From the NCBI GenBank assembly GCA_002398845.1, contig DHBY01000059.1:1-40254 (forward strand): DNA of 40,254 nt, written 5' to 3'. The DNA comes from Firmicutes bacterium UBA4916 (GTDB lineage Bacteria; Bacillota; Clostridia; Tissierellales; Tepidimicrobiaceae). Position 1 is the stretch's first letter; each line of letters opens with the position of its first letter. Made by a program: the position numbers and the translations under genes. The notes under the pieces were generated by a model. The model was given only the letters and a program-made list of their open reading frames with translations. It searched no databases and was not told the DNA's origin. Of this stretch, positions 15,732 through 24,247 are shown piece by piece.

Positions 15732-16775
15732 TTATAGTTCCATATCCCCCGGTTTTATATATCCCCTATTTCGCATCCATTCTGATATAAGGAAGGATAT
15801 AATCCCAGGCAATAAAAAGTGCATTAAAAATATGCTAATAAATGTCCCTAAAGAAAATCCCATTACATCAACTACTGCAAACTGTCCTACTAAGCCACTA
15901 GTCCCCATACCTGCTCCTATCATATTGCTCTCCATCTTAAATATGACAGTAGAAATAGGCCCAAGAATAGCAGAGGTAATTATAGGTGGTATCCATATCC
16001 TGGGATTCTTTATTATGTTTGGAATCTGTAGCATGGAAGTACCTATTCCCTGTGCAATGAATCCGCCAAATCCATTTTCCCTATAGGAGGATACTGCAAA
16101 TCCTATCATTTGAGCAGCACAGCCCACTGTACTAGCTCCAGCAGCTAAGCCGCTAAGACCTAAAGATATAGCTAAAGCAGCACTGCTAATAGGCAAAGTT
16201 AGTACTATCCCCATTATTACAGATACGATTATACCCATGGGAATAGGCTGCAATTCCGTAGCTAAATTTATGATATTGCCAATTAGTGTCATAAAGGAAG
16301 ATATAACTGGGCCTATGTAATTTCCGGCCAAGCCGCCTACTATAATAGTGGCTAATGGAACTAATACAATGTCCACTTTGGTTTTCCCCTTTATTAGTTT
16401 TGAAAACTCAGCTCCTAAGAGTCCCGCAACAAAAGCTCCTACTGGTTCCCCGATGTTTACTAATAGAGCTCCTCCCTCACCAAAGGTGATACTTCCTGCT
16501 CCAATGGCCCCAGTTATTACTGAAGCAAAAATTCCTAATGGTGGGGCACCTACACTATAAGCAACTCCTGCTCCTATAGCTGGTCCCATGAGCACTTGAG
16601 CTATTGACCCAAATTTAATAATCATTTCAATATTCAAAAAAGTGCCTAATTGTTTTATTATAAGACCAATTAGTAAAGAAGAAAAAAGGCCTAGCGCCAT
16701 TCCGTTAAAAACTTTTACAAAATAATCTTTAATCTTTCCTTTTATTTCTGTTTTTTTGTTTCCCAATCTAGCCAC
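15732..16775 (-). CDS. PfoR-like membrane protein, PTS EIIC type 2 family
   Basis: A 347-residue polytopic protein rich in Gly and Ile with about eight to ten hydrophobic segments, resembling the PTS_EIIC_2/PfoR (COG3641) group: SVGAPPLGIFASVITGAIG, a GEPVGAF motif near residue 110, a TLPISSAALAISLGLSGLA stretch, and GMGTSGLVGQFA near the C-terminus. No IIA, IIB or HPr gene is nearby, so it is probably not a working sugar PTS. It begins with GTG behind GGAGAAGG (a TTG three codons on is also possible). A 14-bp palindrome 27 bases upstream and niaR 67 bases upstream suggest control by niacin, hence a niacin-related transport role; this is inference. PfoR itself was named as a regulator of perfringolysin O. 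Confidence 0.8.
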   Translation of the reverse strand: MARLGNKKTEIKGKIKDYFVKVFNGMALGLFSSLLIGLIIKQLGTFLNIEMIIKFGSIAQVLMGPAIGAGVAYSVGAPPLGIFASVITGAIGAGSITFGEGGALLVNIGEPVGAFVAGLLGAEFSKLIKGKTKVDIVLVPLATIIVGGLAGNYIGPVISSFMTLIGNIINLATELQPIPMGIIVSVIMGIVLTLPISSAALAISLGLSGLAAGASTVGCAAQMIGFAVSSYRENGFGGFIAQGIGTSMLQIPNIIKNPRIWIPPIITSAILGPISTVIFKMESNMIGAGMGTSGLVGQFAVVDVMGFSLGTFISIFLMHFLLPGIISFLISEWMRNRGYIKPGDMEL

Positions 16776-16801
16776 CCCTTCTCCATTTTATATGTGCTGT
16801 T

Positions 16802-16815
16802 AAGACAGGTGTCTT
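16802..16815. promoter_or_regulatory. Palindromic operator, NiaR site candidate
   Basis: AAGACAGGTGTCTT: perfect 6-bp arms around GG, in the 67-base gap between niaR and the PfoR-like gene. It resembles the ACA..TGT palindromes I recall for NiaR. A weak -10 (TATAGT on the minus strand, near 16828) would place it just downstream of transcription start. I do not see a copy ahead of niaR itself. Confidence 0.6.
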
Positions 16816-16842
16816 GTCATGCCACTATACAAATATATCACC

Positions 16843-17367
16843 TTAATCTCCATTTATCAAGTATTTTTTCTCAGCAAGAACCTTCTCTATTCTTTTAAAA
16901 TTCTTTTCATCACCTACTTCTATAGTATGGATATGAATGCCCTCAGTAAGGGAAGATAAAGGTTCTGCTTTTGTCTTTATTATATTGTCCATAAATTCCT
17001 GTAAGTCTAATTTGGAGCTAATTTCAAGGGAGCTTTTTATTTCTCCATACAAAGGATGTTCTACTATTACATCTACTACTTTACCACCTAAATCAATTAT
17101 AGTTTTCAATTCATCTTCTATTTCGTCATAACCTTCATGTTTACAAACTATCTTTTTAGTCAATTTGTTTTCTTTATAGGCTTTGGGTATTATATATCCC
17201 TGGGGGGTGGCTAGTATATCTTCTCCCTTAGCCCTTAATAGAGCAATATCCTGAACTATTACCTGTCTACTCACGTCAAATTCTTTAGAAAGCTCCGTAC
17301 CCTTTACTGGTTTCACGCTTTTGTTTAACTTATCTAGGATTTTCTTTCTTCTTTCTTGTGCGTTCAT
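16843..17367 (-). CDS. niaR: Niacin-responsive transcriptional repressor NiaR
   Basis: A 174-residue repressor of NAD synthesis and niacin uptake genes, with niacin as co-repressor. The N-terminal HTH_11 domain (residues ~5-55: LDKLNKSVKPVKGTELSKEF, DVSRQVIVQDIALLRAKGE) is followed by IATPQGYII-like ATPQGYIIPKA and the 3H domain, whose conserved histidines are visible as HPLYG (H104) and HIH (H145, H147), proposed metal ligands. Length is typical. GAGGAG precedes the ATG. The promoter faces and overlaps that of tRNA-Glu. No nad genes are in the window; the gene next downstream carries the operator candidate. Confidence 0.93.
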   Translation of the reverse strand: MNAQERRKKILDKLNKSVKPVKGTELSKEFDVSRQVIVQDIALLRAKGEDILATPQGYIIPKAYKENKLTKKIVCKHEGYDEIEDELKTIIDLGGKVVDVIVEHPLYGEIKSSLEISSKLDLQEFMDNIIKTKAEPLSSLTEGIHIHTIEVGDEKNFKRIEKVLAEKKYLINGD

Positions 17368-17399
17368 TATAATTCTCCTCCCTCAACACAAATAGTCTT

Positions 17400-17428
17400 A
17401 TTATCATTTTACCACAAGTAGTTGACAA
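17400..17428 (-). promoter_or_regulatory. Sigma-A promoter of niaR
   Basis: On the minus strand TTGTCA (17423-17428), 17 bases, GATAAT (17400-17405). Its -35 box overlaps the -35 box of the opposite tRNA-Glu promoter by five bases. Confidence 0.7.
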
Positions 17429-17450
17429 ACCCTACTTTATATAGTAAAAT
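17422..17450 (+). promoter_or_regulatory. Sigma-A promoter of tRNA-Glu
   Basis: TTGACA (17422-17427), 17 bases, TAAAAT (17445-17450), with the tRNA starting about 25 bases later. Confidence 0.85.
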
Positions 17451-17474
17451 AAAGTTTTGTTTGTCCTAAATAAT

Positions 17475-17549
17475 GGCCCCATGGTCAAGCGGTTAAGACA
17501 TCGCCCTTTCACGGCGGTATCCCGGGTTTGAATCCCGGTGAGGTCACCA
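17475..17549 (+). tRNA. tRNA-Glu (anticodon TTC)
   Basis: A 75-base tRNA with encoded CCA, the only plus-strand gene in the first 32 kb. Anticodon loop CTTTCAC gives TTC; the T arm is CCCGGGTTTGAATCCCGG. The acceptor arms GGCCCCA and TGAGGTC leave one C-A mismatch at position 5-68 and one G-U. No clear terminator follows; the next hairpin, at 17628-17654, belongs to the converging gene. Bases 17550-17625 hold nothing recognised except a short CAATTCACAATTAA stretch that resembles dispersed clostridial repeats. Confidence 0.94.
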
Positions 17550-17627
17550 TTTTATCAATGCACAATTCACAATTAAAAATGAGTTTATCAAGTTTGCTTA
17601 CTAAATAGTGGATTTTTTATTGTATAA

Positions 17628-17654
17628 AAAAGATGCCTTTAAGTGGCATCTTTT
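17628..17654 (-). terminator. Terminator after the dnaC-like gene
   Basis: AAAAGATGCC / GGCATCTTTT inverted repeat with a 7-base loop, followed on the minus strand by TTTTTTATAC. It overlaps the stop codon of the dnaC-like gene and could also slow transcription arriving from tRNA-Glu. Confidence 0.85.
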
Positions 17655-18654
17655 ATTTGGCTTCCCATCTATAGTACCTTAAATCTGGGCCATAGAATCT
17701 TAATGGTATAAACTTTTCCAGTACCCTCGAAAACACCCTATCTGTATAGGTCTCTGATATTTCTTTTGGGGTTAAATTAGTGGAAATAATGGTTTTAGTA
17801 CCATTTATAAGCCTTGTATTTACAATATTAAAAACTTCAGCATTTGTAAAAGCATTAGATAGTTCGGTACCTAAATCATCAATGATTAAAAGGTCTGCAT
17901 CGAATAATAAATTATATTGGAAGTCGTCAAACCTATTTTCATCTCTTCCAAACCTTCGTCTTTCTATGATTTCCAATATTTTAAATGCTGTCTGATATAT
18001 TACAATTTTATTTTTATCCAATAAAGCTTTAGCTATACAATTACACATGAAAGTTTTTCCTAATCCTGTAGTTCCATAGAATAATAAGTTTTCTTCATTG
18101 TTTTCTTTAAAATTACTAACAAATCCCTCACATATACTTGAAATGTTCACCATATTTTCTCTTGGGGTCATACTTTCCCCTTCAAAGGTTTCATCTGGAA
18201 AAATATTTATATTAAAGGTCTGGAAGTTTTCTTTTTTTAGAACATTTTCAATATTAGACATCTTATAGGCCCTACTTATAAGAGATTGTTTTAAACAATT
18301 GCATTTATCCCCATTAGCTAAATATCCTGTATCTTTACATTCCTTGCACTCATATTTAATCTCTAAATAATCTAAAGGAATATTACTTTCTGTAAGCAGA
18401 TAGGCCTTTTCCATTTTTAAATTTTCCATTTGTTTTTTTACCTTCTGCAAATTTTCCTTATAGCTTTCTGGGTTGCCAATAATAGCCTTAGACATAGAAA
18501 GTCCTGCTTCCCATATTTTCTTGTCTATTGCCTTTATTCTAGGGATCTTTTTATAGACTTTCTCTGTCCTTATCCTCTGCTCATAAATTGCATCGTCTCT
18601 CTTTTTTTCATATTCCATTAAAATATCCTTTAATACTTGGCTATAATGCATCAT
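17653..18654 (-). CDS. Replicative helicase loader, DnaC/DnaI-type ATPase
   Basis: A 333-residue AAA+ protein expected to load the DnaB-type helicase. The N-terminal 100 residues are helical and end in a cysteine cluster (CKECKDTGYL, CNC) resembling the zinc-binding region of DnaI. The ATPase domain has Walker A FYGTTGLGKTFMCN near residue 195, Walker B LLIIDDLGTE near 255, and sensor/arginine-finger region TRLINGTKTIISTN and YTDRVFSRV. It overlaps the DnaD-like gene by ATGA, with GGGGAAG ahead. The pair loader/DnaD-like also occurs in prophages, but nothing phage-like surrounds it here and dnaB lies 4 kb upstream on the same strand. Confidence 0.88.
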   Translation of the reverse strand: MMHYSQVLKDILMEYEKKRDDAIYEQRIRTEKVYKKIPRIKAIDKKIWEAGLSMSKAIIGNPESYKENLQKVKKQMENLKMEKAYLLTESNIPLDYLEIKYECKECKDTGYLANGDKCNCLKQSLISRAYKMSNIENVLKKENFQTFNINIFPDETFEGESMTPRENMVNISSICEGFVSNFKENNEENLLFYGTTGLGKTFMCNCIAKALLDKNKIVIYQTAFKILEIIERRRFGRDENRFDDFQYNLLFDADLLIIDDLGTELSNAFTNAEVFNIVNTRLINGTKTIISTNLTPKEISETYTDRVFSRVLEKFIPLRFYGPDLRYYRWEAK

Positions 18655-19745
18655 TTAACTTCCCCTTTTGTTTTAAAATAATATTCTTCTCGCTTCCTTC
18701 GTGCAATATCTTCTAATTGTTCCGCCGTATAATTAGAAGTCCTCTGTTCAAAATTATGAAATTTAGTTTTATGTGATTTAAACTTTCTGTCCAGTTTAGC
18801 ATCTTTGTACTCTTTCTTTTCAGGTGGTCTATCCTTTTCCTCTATTTCATCAGTGGTTTTGATTCCTTTATGATACCAAGATGACAAAATACCATCTATA
18901 TAATTAATGCTAGGATTGGAGGTTTTTTTAGAGTTTTCGCAACCTCTAAGAACCAGTTCCATTGAAAACTTATATTCCTCAAACCATTTATCTATAACTT
19001 TCATTTCCCCTTCGGAAGGCAACCTATTCCCATAACCCAAGTATTTCATTACCCGTTCATATCTATAATACTTTTCATCCGTAGCTTTTAAATGTTCTTG
19101 TAAAGCTTCTACATTTGTTATACCCTGATCATACCAGTTCCTTATTATACCACCAATATAGTTTATATTCTTTTTGCCTTTTTTTTCTATGGCATAAAAG
19201 AAGGCTTTTTCAATGATATCTGGATTCATATTATAATCATGTATCCACTCTAATACTTTCTTCTTTTCATTAGGTACTAATTGTCTTCTCATAGTATAAT
19301 CTATAGAATTAAACATCTTATTTATGGCAGGTATCCTATTTGCATCTACTAAATCCTCTACTGAACAGGTATAATTCTTTGTTATGGCTTCTTCGCTAAC
19401 ATTGATTGGTCTATAGTTATTCTTTATATATAATTGTTTTAAACTTAAAAATTTAATTTTATAATCGAATTTATTATTGGGATCATTTGAGACTTTTTCA
19501 ATTATTCCTTTATTCTCCCAAAAATCCCAAGCATTCAACACATCAGTTAAAGGTATATCTAAATGTTTAGATATGGTTTTATTATCTACTTTAATATTAT
19601 CATCTTTATCATGGGCATATTTGTACCCTAAAAGATATACCTTTACATAGGTCCCATTAGCCATAGGCATAAAATCATTTATAAAAATATTCTCAATAGG
19701 CGTATCTCCTAAATCCATATCCGTAGTTTCAATAATAAAATTCAT
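18651..19745 (-). CDS. DnaD-domain primosome protein (DnaD/DnaB-like)
   Basis: A 364-residue protein with an N-terminal winged-helix region (residues ~15-110, helices such as GTYVKVYLLGYKYA) and two copies of the DnaD C-terminal domain, each ending with the signature NYIGGIIRNWYDQGITN (residues ~195) and NYIDGILSSWYHKGIKT (residues ~285). Such proteins bind DNA and hand the loader and helicase to the origin or to restart sites in Firmicutes. A charged tail follows. GGTGAAAAG precedes the ATG. It is 14 bases from the HD protein and overlaps the loader gene. Confidence 0.87.
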   Translation of the reverse strand: MNFIIETTDMDLGDTPIENIFINDFMPMANGTYVKVYLLGYKYAHDKDDNIKVDNKTISKHLDIPLTDVLNAWDFWENKGIIEKVSNDPNNKFDYKIKFLSLKQLYIKNNYRPINVSEEAITKNYTCSVEDLVDANRIPAINKMFNSIDYTMRRQLVPNEKKKVLEWIHDYNMNPDIIEKAFFYAIEKKGKKNINYIGGIIRNWYDQGITNVEALQEHLKATDEKYYRYERVMKYLGYGNRLPSEGEMKVIDKWFEEYKFSMELVLRGCENSKKTSNPSINYIDGILSSWYHKGIKTTDEIEEKDRPPEKKEYKDAKLDRKFKSHKTKFHNFEQRTSNYTAEQLEDIARRKREEYYFKTKGEVK

Positions 19746-19759
19746 CTTTTCACCTCTAC

Positions 19760-20956
19760 CTATAACACTACCTGTTTAAAATCGGACAACATGCTATTAC
19801 AAAGATATCCTTTTTCAGCCATATCTTTCATTATATCTATGGCATTCTTAGGATTCATACCATTCCTATAAGGTCTATCCTCTGTTAAAGCTTGAAAAAT
19901 ATCTGCAAATGCTATTAATTGATCTTCTTTAGTTAATGTTTTTTCATCAAGTTTTTCAGGATACCCCTTACCATTTAGTTTTTCATGGTGATTTCCAGCC
20001 CACTCTGCGATGTCCTCTATGCCTTCTACCTGTTTTAATATTAGCTTTGTATAGTAGGCATGGGATTTAATAATAGAAAACTCAGTTGAAGTCAGCTTGC
20101 CAGGTTTCTCAAGTATATTAAGTGGTATCACAAACTTGCCTATATCATGTAAGTTTGCAGCTATGGTAAGTTTTTTTATCATTAATGGATTATAACCTAA
20201 ATAGGTAGCAAAGTTACATGTTATATTTGAAATTCCTTTTGAATGCTCATAAGTAAACTTGCTTTTCGCATCTATTAATATGGAGAAAGCTTCAGATATC
20301 TTTTGTAAATCTTCAATATCAATAGATATATTTTTACCAGGTTCAATTATTTCAAGAACTAGGTTAATATTAATAGATTTCAAGTCTAGCCAAAATCTTT
20401 CTTTAGATATAACTTCTAAAAATGCATCGCAAAGATAAGATTGAAACATTTTATTTCTATATTTATCTAACCATCTGCTAATAATATTGACATCATAATC
20501 TACTACCTTGTATTCTGTATTTCTTATAAAGAATATTTCAAAATAATCAGCCAAATGGATTATTTGTGAAGCCAAGGGAATACTATTCTCCTTTAATCCA
20601 TAAGGTCCTGTACCTTCCCATTCTTCATGATGATATAATATGTATTTTTTTATTTCTTTCTTTAAAGGTAATTTATCAAGTATCTTATATCCTAGAGCAC
20701 AATGTTCTTTTTTTAAATCATCATGGTAATGAATATCCATAACGCTGTAATTAGATAAATCTCCTGCCATACCTATATCATGAATTAATGAAGCATAATA
20801 TATATCTATTATGTCTTCTTCTTTTAGTCCAATTTCCTTAGCTATATAATAAGCTATATAAGCAGTACGCCTTGAATGTCCATAATATCTATTCTCCGCT
20901 ATATCAAGAGCATAGGATAAACTATTCAATAGTTGGCCTAGTTTTATGTCTACCAA
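19760..20956 (-). CDS. Tandem HD-domain protein, HD-GYP phosphodiesterase-like
   Basis: A 398-residue cytoplasmic protein with two HD domains. The first has HSRRTAYIAYYIAKEIG, SLIHDIGMAG (H59, D60) and YHHEEWEGTGPYG. The second has HSKGISN, NLHDIGKFVIP near residue 268 and NHHEKLNGKGYP near 325, with ADIFQALTEDRPYR, which is the HD-GYP signature. It probably hydrolyses c-di-GMP or a related nucleotide; no sensor or receiver domain is attached. The start is TTG at 20956, with GAGAGGG seven bases ahead, inside the 3' end of the GNAT gene, overlapping it by 35 bases. The first HD copy has a variant of the GYP segment, so it could be a regulatory or inactive copy. Confidence 0.85.
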   Translation of the reverse strand: MVDIKLGQLLNSLSYALDIAENRYYGHSRRTAYIAYYIAKEIGLKEEDIIDIYYASLIHDIGMAGDLSNYSVMDIHYHDDLKKEHCALGYKILDKLPLKKEIKKYILYHHEEWEGTGPYGLKENSIPLASQIIHLADYFEIFFIRNTEYKVVDYDVNIISRWLDKYRNKMFQSYLCDAFLEVISKERFWLDLKSININLVLEIIEPGKNISIDIEDLQKISEAFSILIDAKSKFTYEHSKGISNITCNFATYLGYNPLMIKKLTIAANLHDIGKFVIPLNILEKPGKLTSTEFSIIKSHAYYTKLILKQVEGIEDIAEWAGNHHEKLNGKGYPEKLDEKTLTKEDQLIAFADIFQALTEDRPYRNGMNPKNAIDIMKDMAEKGYLCNSMLSDFKQVVL

Positions 20957-21551
20957 TTTGTTCCCTCTCTTTTAAATATGCTTTTCTATCTATTTTCATT
21001 TTGTAAATATAATTATATATCTTTCCATTCCTTATTACAAAAGAAGATTTTTCACTTAGAAAACATGGATCATTTAAATCTAAGTTTTGATCAAAAAATT
21101 CATCTAAATATACATCTATTACCTTGAATCCACTTTTCTCATAACAGCGTATTGCTCTTTTGTTAAACTTTGCTACCTCTAAATACATGGTTTTCATTTT
21201 CATTTCATTAAAAAAATAGTTTAAGTAAGTGATAATTCCTTCAGTTCCATAGCCTCGATTTAAATAGTTAGGATCAAAAACTATTCCCAAAGTGGCTTCC
21301 CTTAACATTTTTCTTATATGTTTAATCCCCATATAACCAACAAAATTGTTTTCTTCGTTATAAACGCTATAGTATCTTTTATTGCTCCCAATAGTTTTAT
21401 AATAATACCATTCTTTTATTTCTTCATCACTTAATGGAGGTAAATTATAATCAAATAGCAAAGGGTTTTCATGAGTCCCCCATTGTCTCATGGCATAAGC
21501 ATCTTCTATTGTAATAGGGGCTATTTTCAGCCTATCTCCTCTTATTTCCAT
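20922..21551 (-). CDS. GNAT-family N-acetyltransferase, RimJ/RimL type
   Basis: A 209-residue acetyltransferase using acetyl-CoA. The acetyl-CoA loop appears as LGIVFDPNYLNRGYGTEGI near residue 110, followed by MYLEVAKFNKRAIRCYEKSGF, the usual C-terminal motif. The substrate (protein N-terminus, amino acid or antibiotic) cannot be read off. A 45-residue C-terminal extension is unusual and hosts the Shine-Dalgarno of the next gene. The longer frame starts at 21569, but its first ATG precedes AAGGAAGG, the ribosome-binding site for the ATG at 21551. It heads the HD/DnaD/DnaC gene run, close behind the fprA terminator. Confidence 0.88.
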   Translation of the reverse strand: MEIRGDRLKIAPITIEDAYAMRQWGTHENPLLFDYNLPPLSDEEIKEWYYYKTIGSNKRYYSVYNEENNFVGYMGIKHIRKMLREATLGIVFDPNYLNRGYGTEGIITYLNYFFNEMKMKTMYLEVAKFNKRAIRCYEKSGFKVIDVYLDEFFDQNLDLNDPCFLSEKSSFVIRNGKIYNYIYKMKIDRKAYLKEREQIGRHKTRPTIE

Positions 21552-21590
21552 TATAATTCCTTCCTTCATTATAAAATAATTAATAAAATT

Positions 21591-21618
21591 TTACTTCGAG
21601 GATGAGTCCTCGAAGTAA
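21591..21618 (-). terminator. Terminator after fprA
   Basis: Perfect 12-bp inverted repeat TTACTTCGAGGA / TCCTCGAAGTAA with a 4-base loop. The minus-strand tail AATTTTATT is only moderately T-rich, so read-through into the GNAT gene is possible. Confidence 0.8.
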
Positions 21619-21624
21619 TAGTTT

Positions 21625-22830
21625 TTATTTTGCATTCTCCATTAGTTTTTCTCCAAAACCTTTACCATATTCTATAGCCTTTTGGTAAGATCCCTCGAAA
21701 GGAACAAAGTTAATCTTTAGTCCATCATCATAGACTTTTAACTTTAAATTTTTAAGGTTGTCTTGTATAATTTTTACTGCTTCGCCGCTCCAACCGTAAG
21801 AACCAAAGGCTCCTGATAATTTACCTTTATTCCTAATTGGATTTATCACCGAAAGGAGATTGTATATTGGCTGTAAAGTATTTTGGTTAATGGTTGGGGA
21901 GCCAACTATTATAGCTGTACTTTTTTCTACCTTTTCTCCTAAAGTGCCAGCATCTACCATTTCTATATCCATTAATTCTACATCAATATCTCCTGCCATC
22001 TGTATTCCTTCTGCTATTTTTTCTCCAATTTTTCTAGTATTGCCATAAGCAGATACATATGGGATAAATACCTTGTGTTTTAACTGCTTTTCCTCTGCCC
22101 CTTTGGCCATCTTTTCAGACAAATCTACATACTTCTTCCAGTTTGACCTTAGTATTGGGCCATGTCCTGGGCAGATCACGTCTATATCTAAATCCCTTAT
22201 TTTATCTATGGCCTTTAGCATATAGCTGCTAAAAGGTTTTAATATAATATTAAAATAGTATTCAAAGGCATCATCAAAATTATCCACTAGATCATCAAAC
22301 ATTCTTTCGTCACAAAAATGGCTTCCAAAAGAGTCACAGGTAAATAATGTTTTATCTTCTACAAGATATGTGTACATAGTGTCTGGCCAATGTAGAAATG
22401 GTGCAGATATAAATTTAAGGGTTTTATTGCCTAGGCTTAGTTCATCCCCGTCGGATATAATCATAGATTTAAAATCTTTATCCACCATATGTTTTAAGAA
22501 ATTAATAGCTGATCTGCTGCCCACTACTGTTGCATTTGGAGCCACATCCAATAAATAAGTTAAGTTACTTGAATGGTCTGGTTCAGTATGATTAAGGATT
22601 ATATATTCTATATCATCGTAATCTACCACAGATTTAACCTTGTTAAGATATGTGTCCTTGAAGGTTTCTTTTGATGTTTCTATAATAGCTTTTTTATCTG
22701 CATCTATAAAATATGAGTTATAAGTTGTACCATATTTAGTTTCCATTACCACATCAAAAGTTATCAAACCTGGGTCTAAAACCCCAATCCATTTTACTGT
22801 ATCATTTACTGTTAAAATTTTATTATCCAT
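21625..22830 (-). CDS. fprA: A-type flavoprotein (FprA, flavodiiron O2/NO reductase)
   Basis: A 401-residue flavodiiron protein that reduces O2 to water or NO to N2O in anaerobes. The N-terminal metallo-beta-lactamase-like half has the diiron ligands [10 protein letters not shown] (residues ~80-90), a CDSFGSHF region and ICPGHGPIL near 225; the C-terminal flavodoxin half begins with [19 protein letters not shown] near 255. No rubredoxin domain is fused, as in the clostridial two-domain type. AAGGAGG precedes the ATG. A TATAAT at 22880-22885 may be its -10 box. It likely protects oxygen-sensitive enzymes such as IorAB. Confidence 0.94.
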   Translation of the reverse strand: MDNKILTVNDTVKWIGVLDPGLITFDVVMETKYGTTYNSYFIDADKKAIIETSKETFKDTYLNKVKSVVDYDDIEYIILNHTEPDHSSNLTYLLDVAPNATVVGSRSAINFLKHMVDKDFKSMIISDGDELSLGNKTLKFISAPFLHWPDTMYTYLVEDKTLFTCDSFGSHFCDERMFDDLVDNFDDAFEYYFNIILKPFSSYMLKAIDKIRDLDIDVICPGHGPILRSNWKKYVDLSEKMAKGAEEKQLKHKVFIPYVSAYGNTRKIGEKIAEGIQMAGDIDVELMDIEMVDAGTLGEKVEKSTAIIVGSPTINQNTLQPIYNLLSVINPIRNKGKLSGAFGSYGWSGEAVKIIQDNLKNLKLKVYDDGLKINFVPFEGSYQKAIEYGKGFGEKLMENAK

Positions 22831-22896
22831 TTAAAAAGCCTCCTTATTAACAATAATGCTTTCTCCCTTTATTTACCCAATTATAAGATTTTCTAA

Positions 22897-24243
22897 CTAA
22901 TCCCTAATATACTCTTTGTTTAGGAATTTAGTAAACTCACCTTTCCATACTAATTCTACAGTACCTGTTGGCCCATTCCTATGCTTTGCAATTATTACTT
23001 CACCTATGTTTTTCTTATCTGAATCCTCATTATAATATTCATCTCTATAGAGAAATAAAACCACATCTGCATCCTGCTCTATGGCACCAGACTCTCTTAG
23101 ATCCGAAAGTATAGGTCTATGGTCTGATCTAAGCTCCGGAGCCCTTGAAAGTTGTGATAAGGCTAATACAGGGCATTCCATTTCTTTTGCCAAACCTTTA
23201 AGTCCTCTGGATATAGCCGATATTTCTTGCTGCCTACTTTCATGTCTATTTTCAGATTGCATTAATTGCAAATAGTCTATAACTATTAAATCAAGGCCTT
23301 TTTCAATTTTTAATCTTCTGCATTTTGCTTTCACTTCCATTAAAGATATTCCTGCTGTGTCATCTATGAATACCTTAGCTTGAGATAACGGGGACATAGC
23401 GTTGATGATTTTAATCCATTCATCTTCATTAAGTCTCCCACTTATTATTTTTTGTAAATCTACATGGGACACAGAGCTAATCATCCTTTGCGCCAATTGT
23501 TCTTTGGACATTTCCAAAGAAAATATTGCTACACTAGCATCCCCTTTAATAGCAGAATTAAGGGCAATATTTACTCCTAAGGCTGTTTTACCCATAGATG
23601 GTCTTGCAGCTAAAAGAATAAGGTCAGATTTTTGCATACCAGAAAGCTTATTGTCAATATCTATAAATCCAGTAGTAAGCCCTGTTAACTGTCCTTGATT
23701 TGCTGCCATTTCTTCTATTTTTGAAAAGCTATCTAATAATACCTCTTTTATGGGGGCAAAGCCATCTCTATGCCTACCTTGAGTAATATCAAATATATTT
23801 TTTTCAGCCTGTTCTATGATACTGCCCACTTCTTCGCTATTTTCGTAGCTCTTTGCCATTATTTCGTCACAAGCTTTTATTAATCGTCTTAATATAGACT
23901 TTTCTTCAACTATATCGCAATAATATTTTATATTAGAGGTTATAGCTACCCCTCCCGATAGCTCGGCAAGATATGTAACTCCTCCAACATTTTCTAAATT
24001 TCCTCTTGTTTTTAGTTCTTCTGATAATGTAATAATATCTACTGGTTCATTTTTGTTAAATAATTCAATTATCGCTTTAAATATCTCTTTATTTGCTTCT
24101 TTATAGAAATCTTCAGGATGCAGCTCTTCTACAGCTGTATTTATAGCTTCCTTATTGATAATCATAGCTCCTAATACAGACTGTTCTGCCTCCAAACTAT
24201 AAGGGGGAATCATTCCTAATGCATGAGTTTCTATTTTAACCAC
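22897..24243 (-). CDS. dnaB: Replicative DNA helicase
   Basis: A 448-residue hexameric 5'-3' helicase at the replication fork (called dnaC in Bacillus). The N-terminal domain starts PPYSLEAEQSVLGAM; the RecA-like core has Walker A AARPSMGKTALGVN near residue 215, Walker B LIVIDYLQLM near 325, and QLSRAPELRSDHRP, SDLRESGAIEQDADVV near 385. Length is normal. The start is GTG, five bases after rplI; no strong ribosome-binding site precedes it, so it probably depends on coupling to rplI translation. An internal ATG (codon 11) is a less likely start. Confidence 0.97.
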   Translation of the reverse strand: MVKIETHALGMIPPYSLEAEQSVLGAMIINKEAINTAVEELHPEDFYKEANKEIFKAIIELFNKNEPVDIITLSEELKTRGNLENVGGVTYLAELSGGVAITSNIKYYCDIVEEKSILRRLIKACDEIMAKSYENSEEVGSIIEQAEKNIFDITQGRHRDGFAPIKEVLLDSFSKIEEMAANQGQLTGLTTGFIDIDNKLSGMQKSDLILLAARPSMGKTALGVNIALNSAIKGDASVAIFSLEMSKEQLAQRMISSVSHVDLQKIISGRLNEDEWIKIINAMSPLSQAKVFIDDTAGISLMEVKAKCRRLKIEKGLDLIVIDYLQLMQSENRHESRQQEISAISRGLKGLAKEMECPVLALSQLSRAPELRSDHRPILSDLRESGAIEQDADVVLFLYRDEYYNEDSDKKNIGEVIIAKHRNGPTGTVELVWKGEFTKFLNKEYIRD

Positions 24244-24247
24244 CCCA

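Noticed and set aside
15732..16775. Sugar-specific PTS permease
   Set aside because: No IIA, IIB, HPr or sugar enzyme nearby and no typical IIC phosphosugar motif; the PfoR-like group fits better.
17653..19745. Prophage remnant suggested by DnaD/DnaC-like pair
   Set aside because: No integrase, repressor, attachment repeat or structural gene nearby; neighbours are ordinary chromosomal genes.
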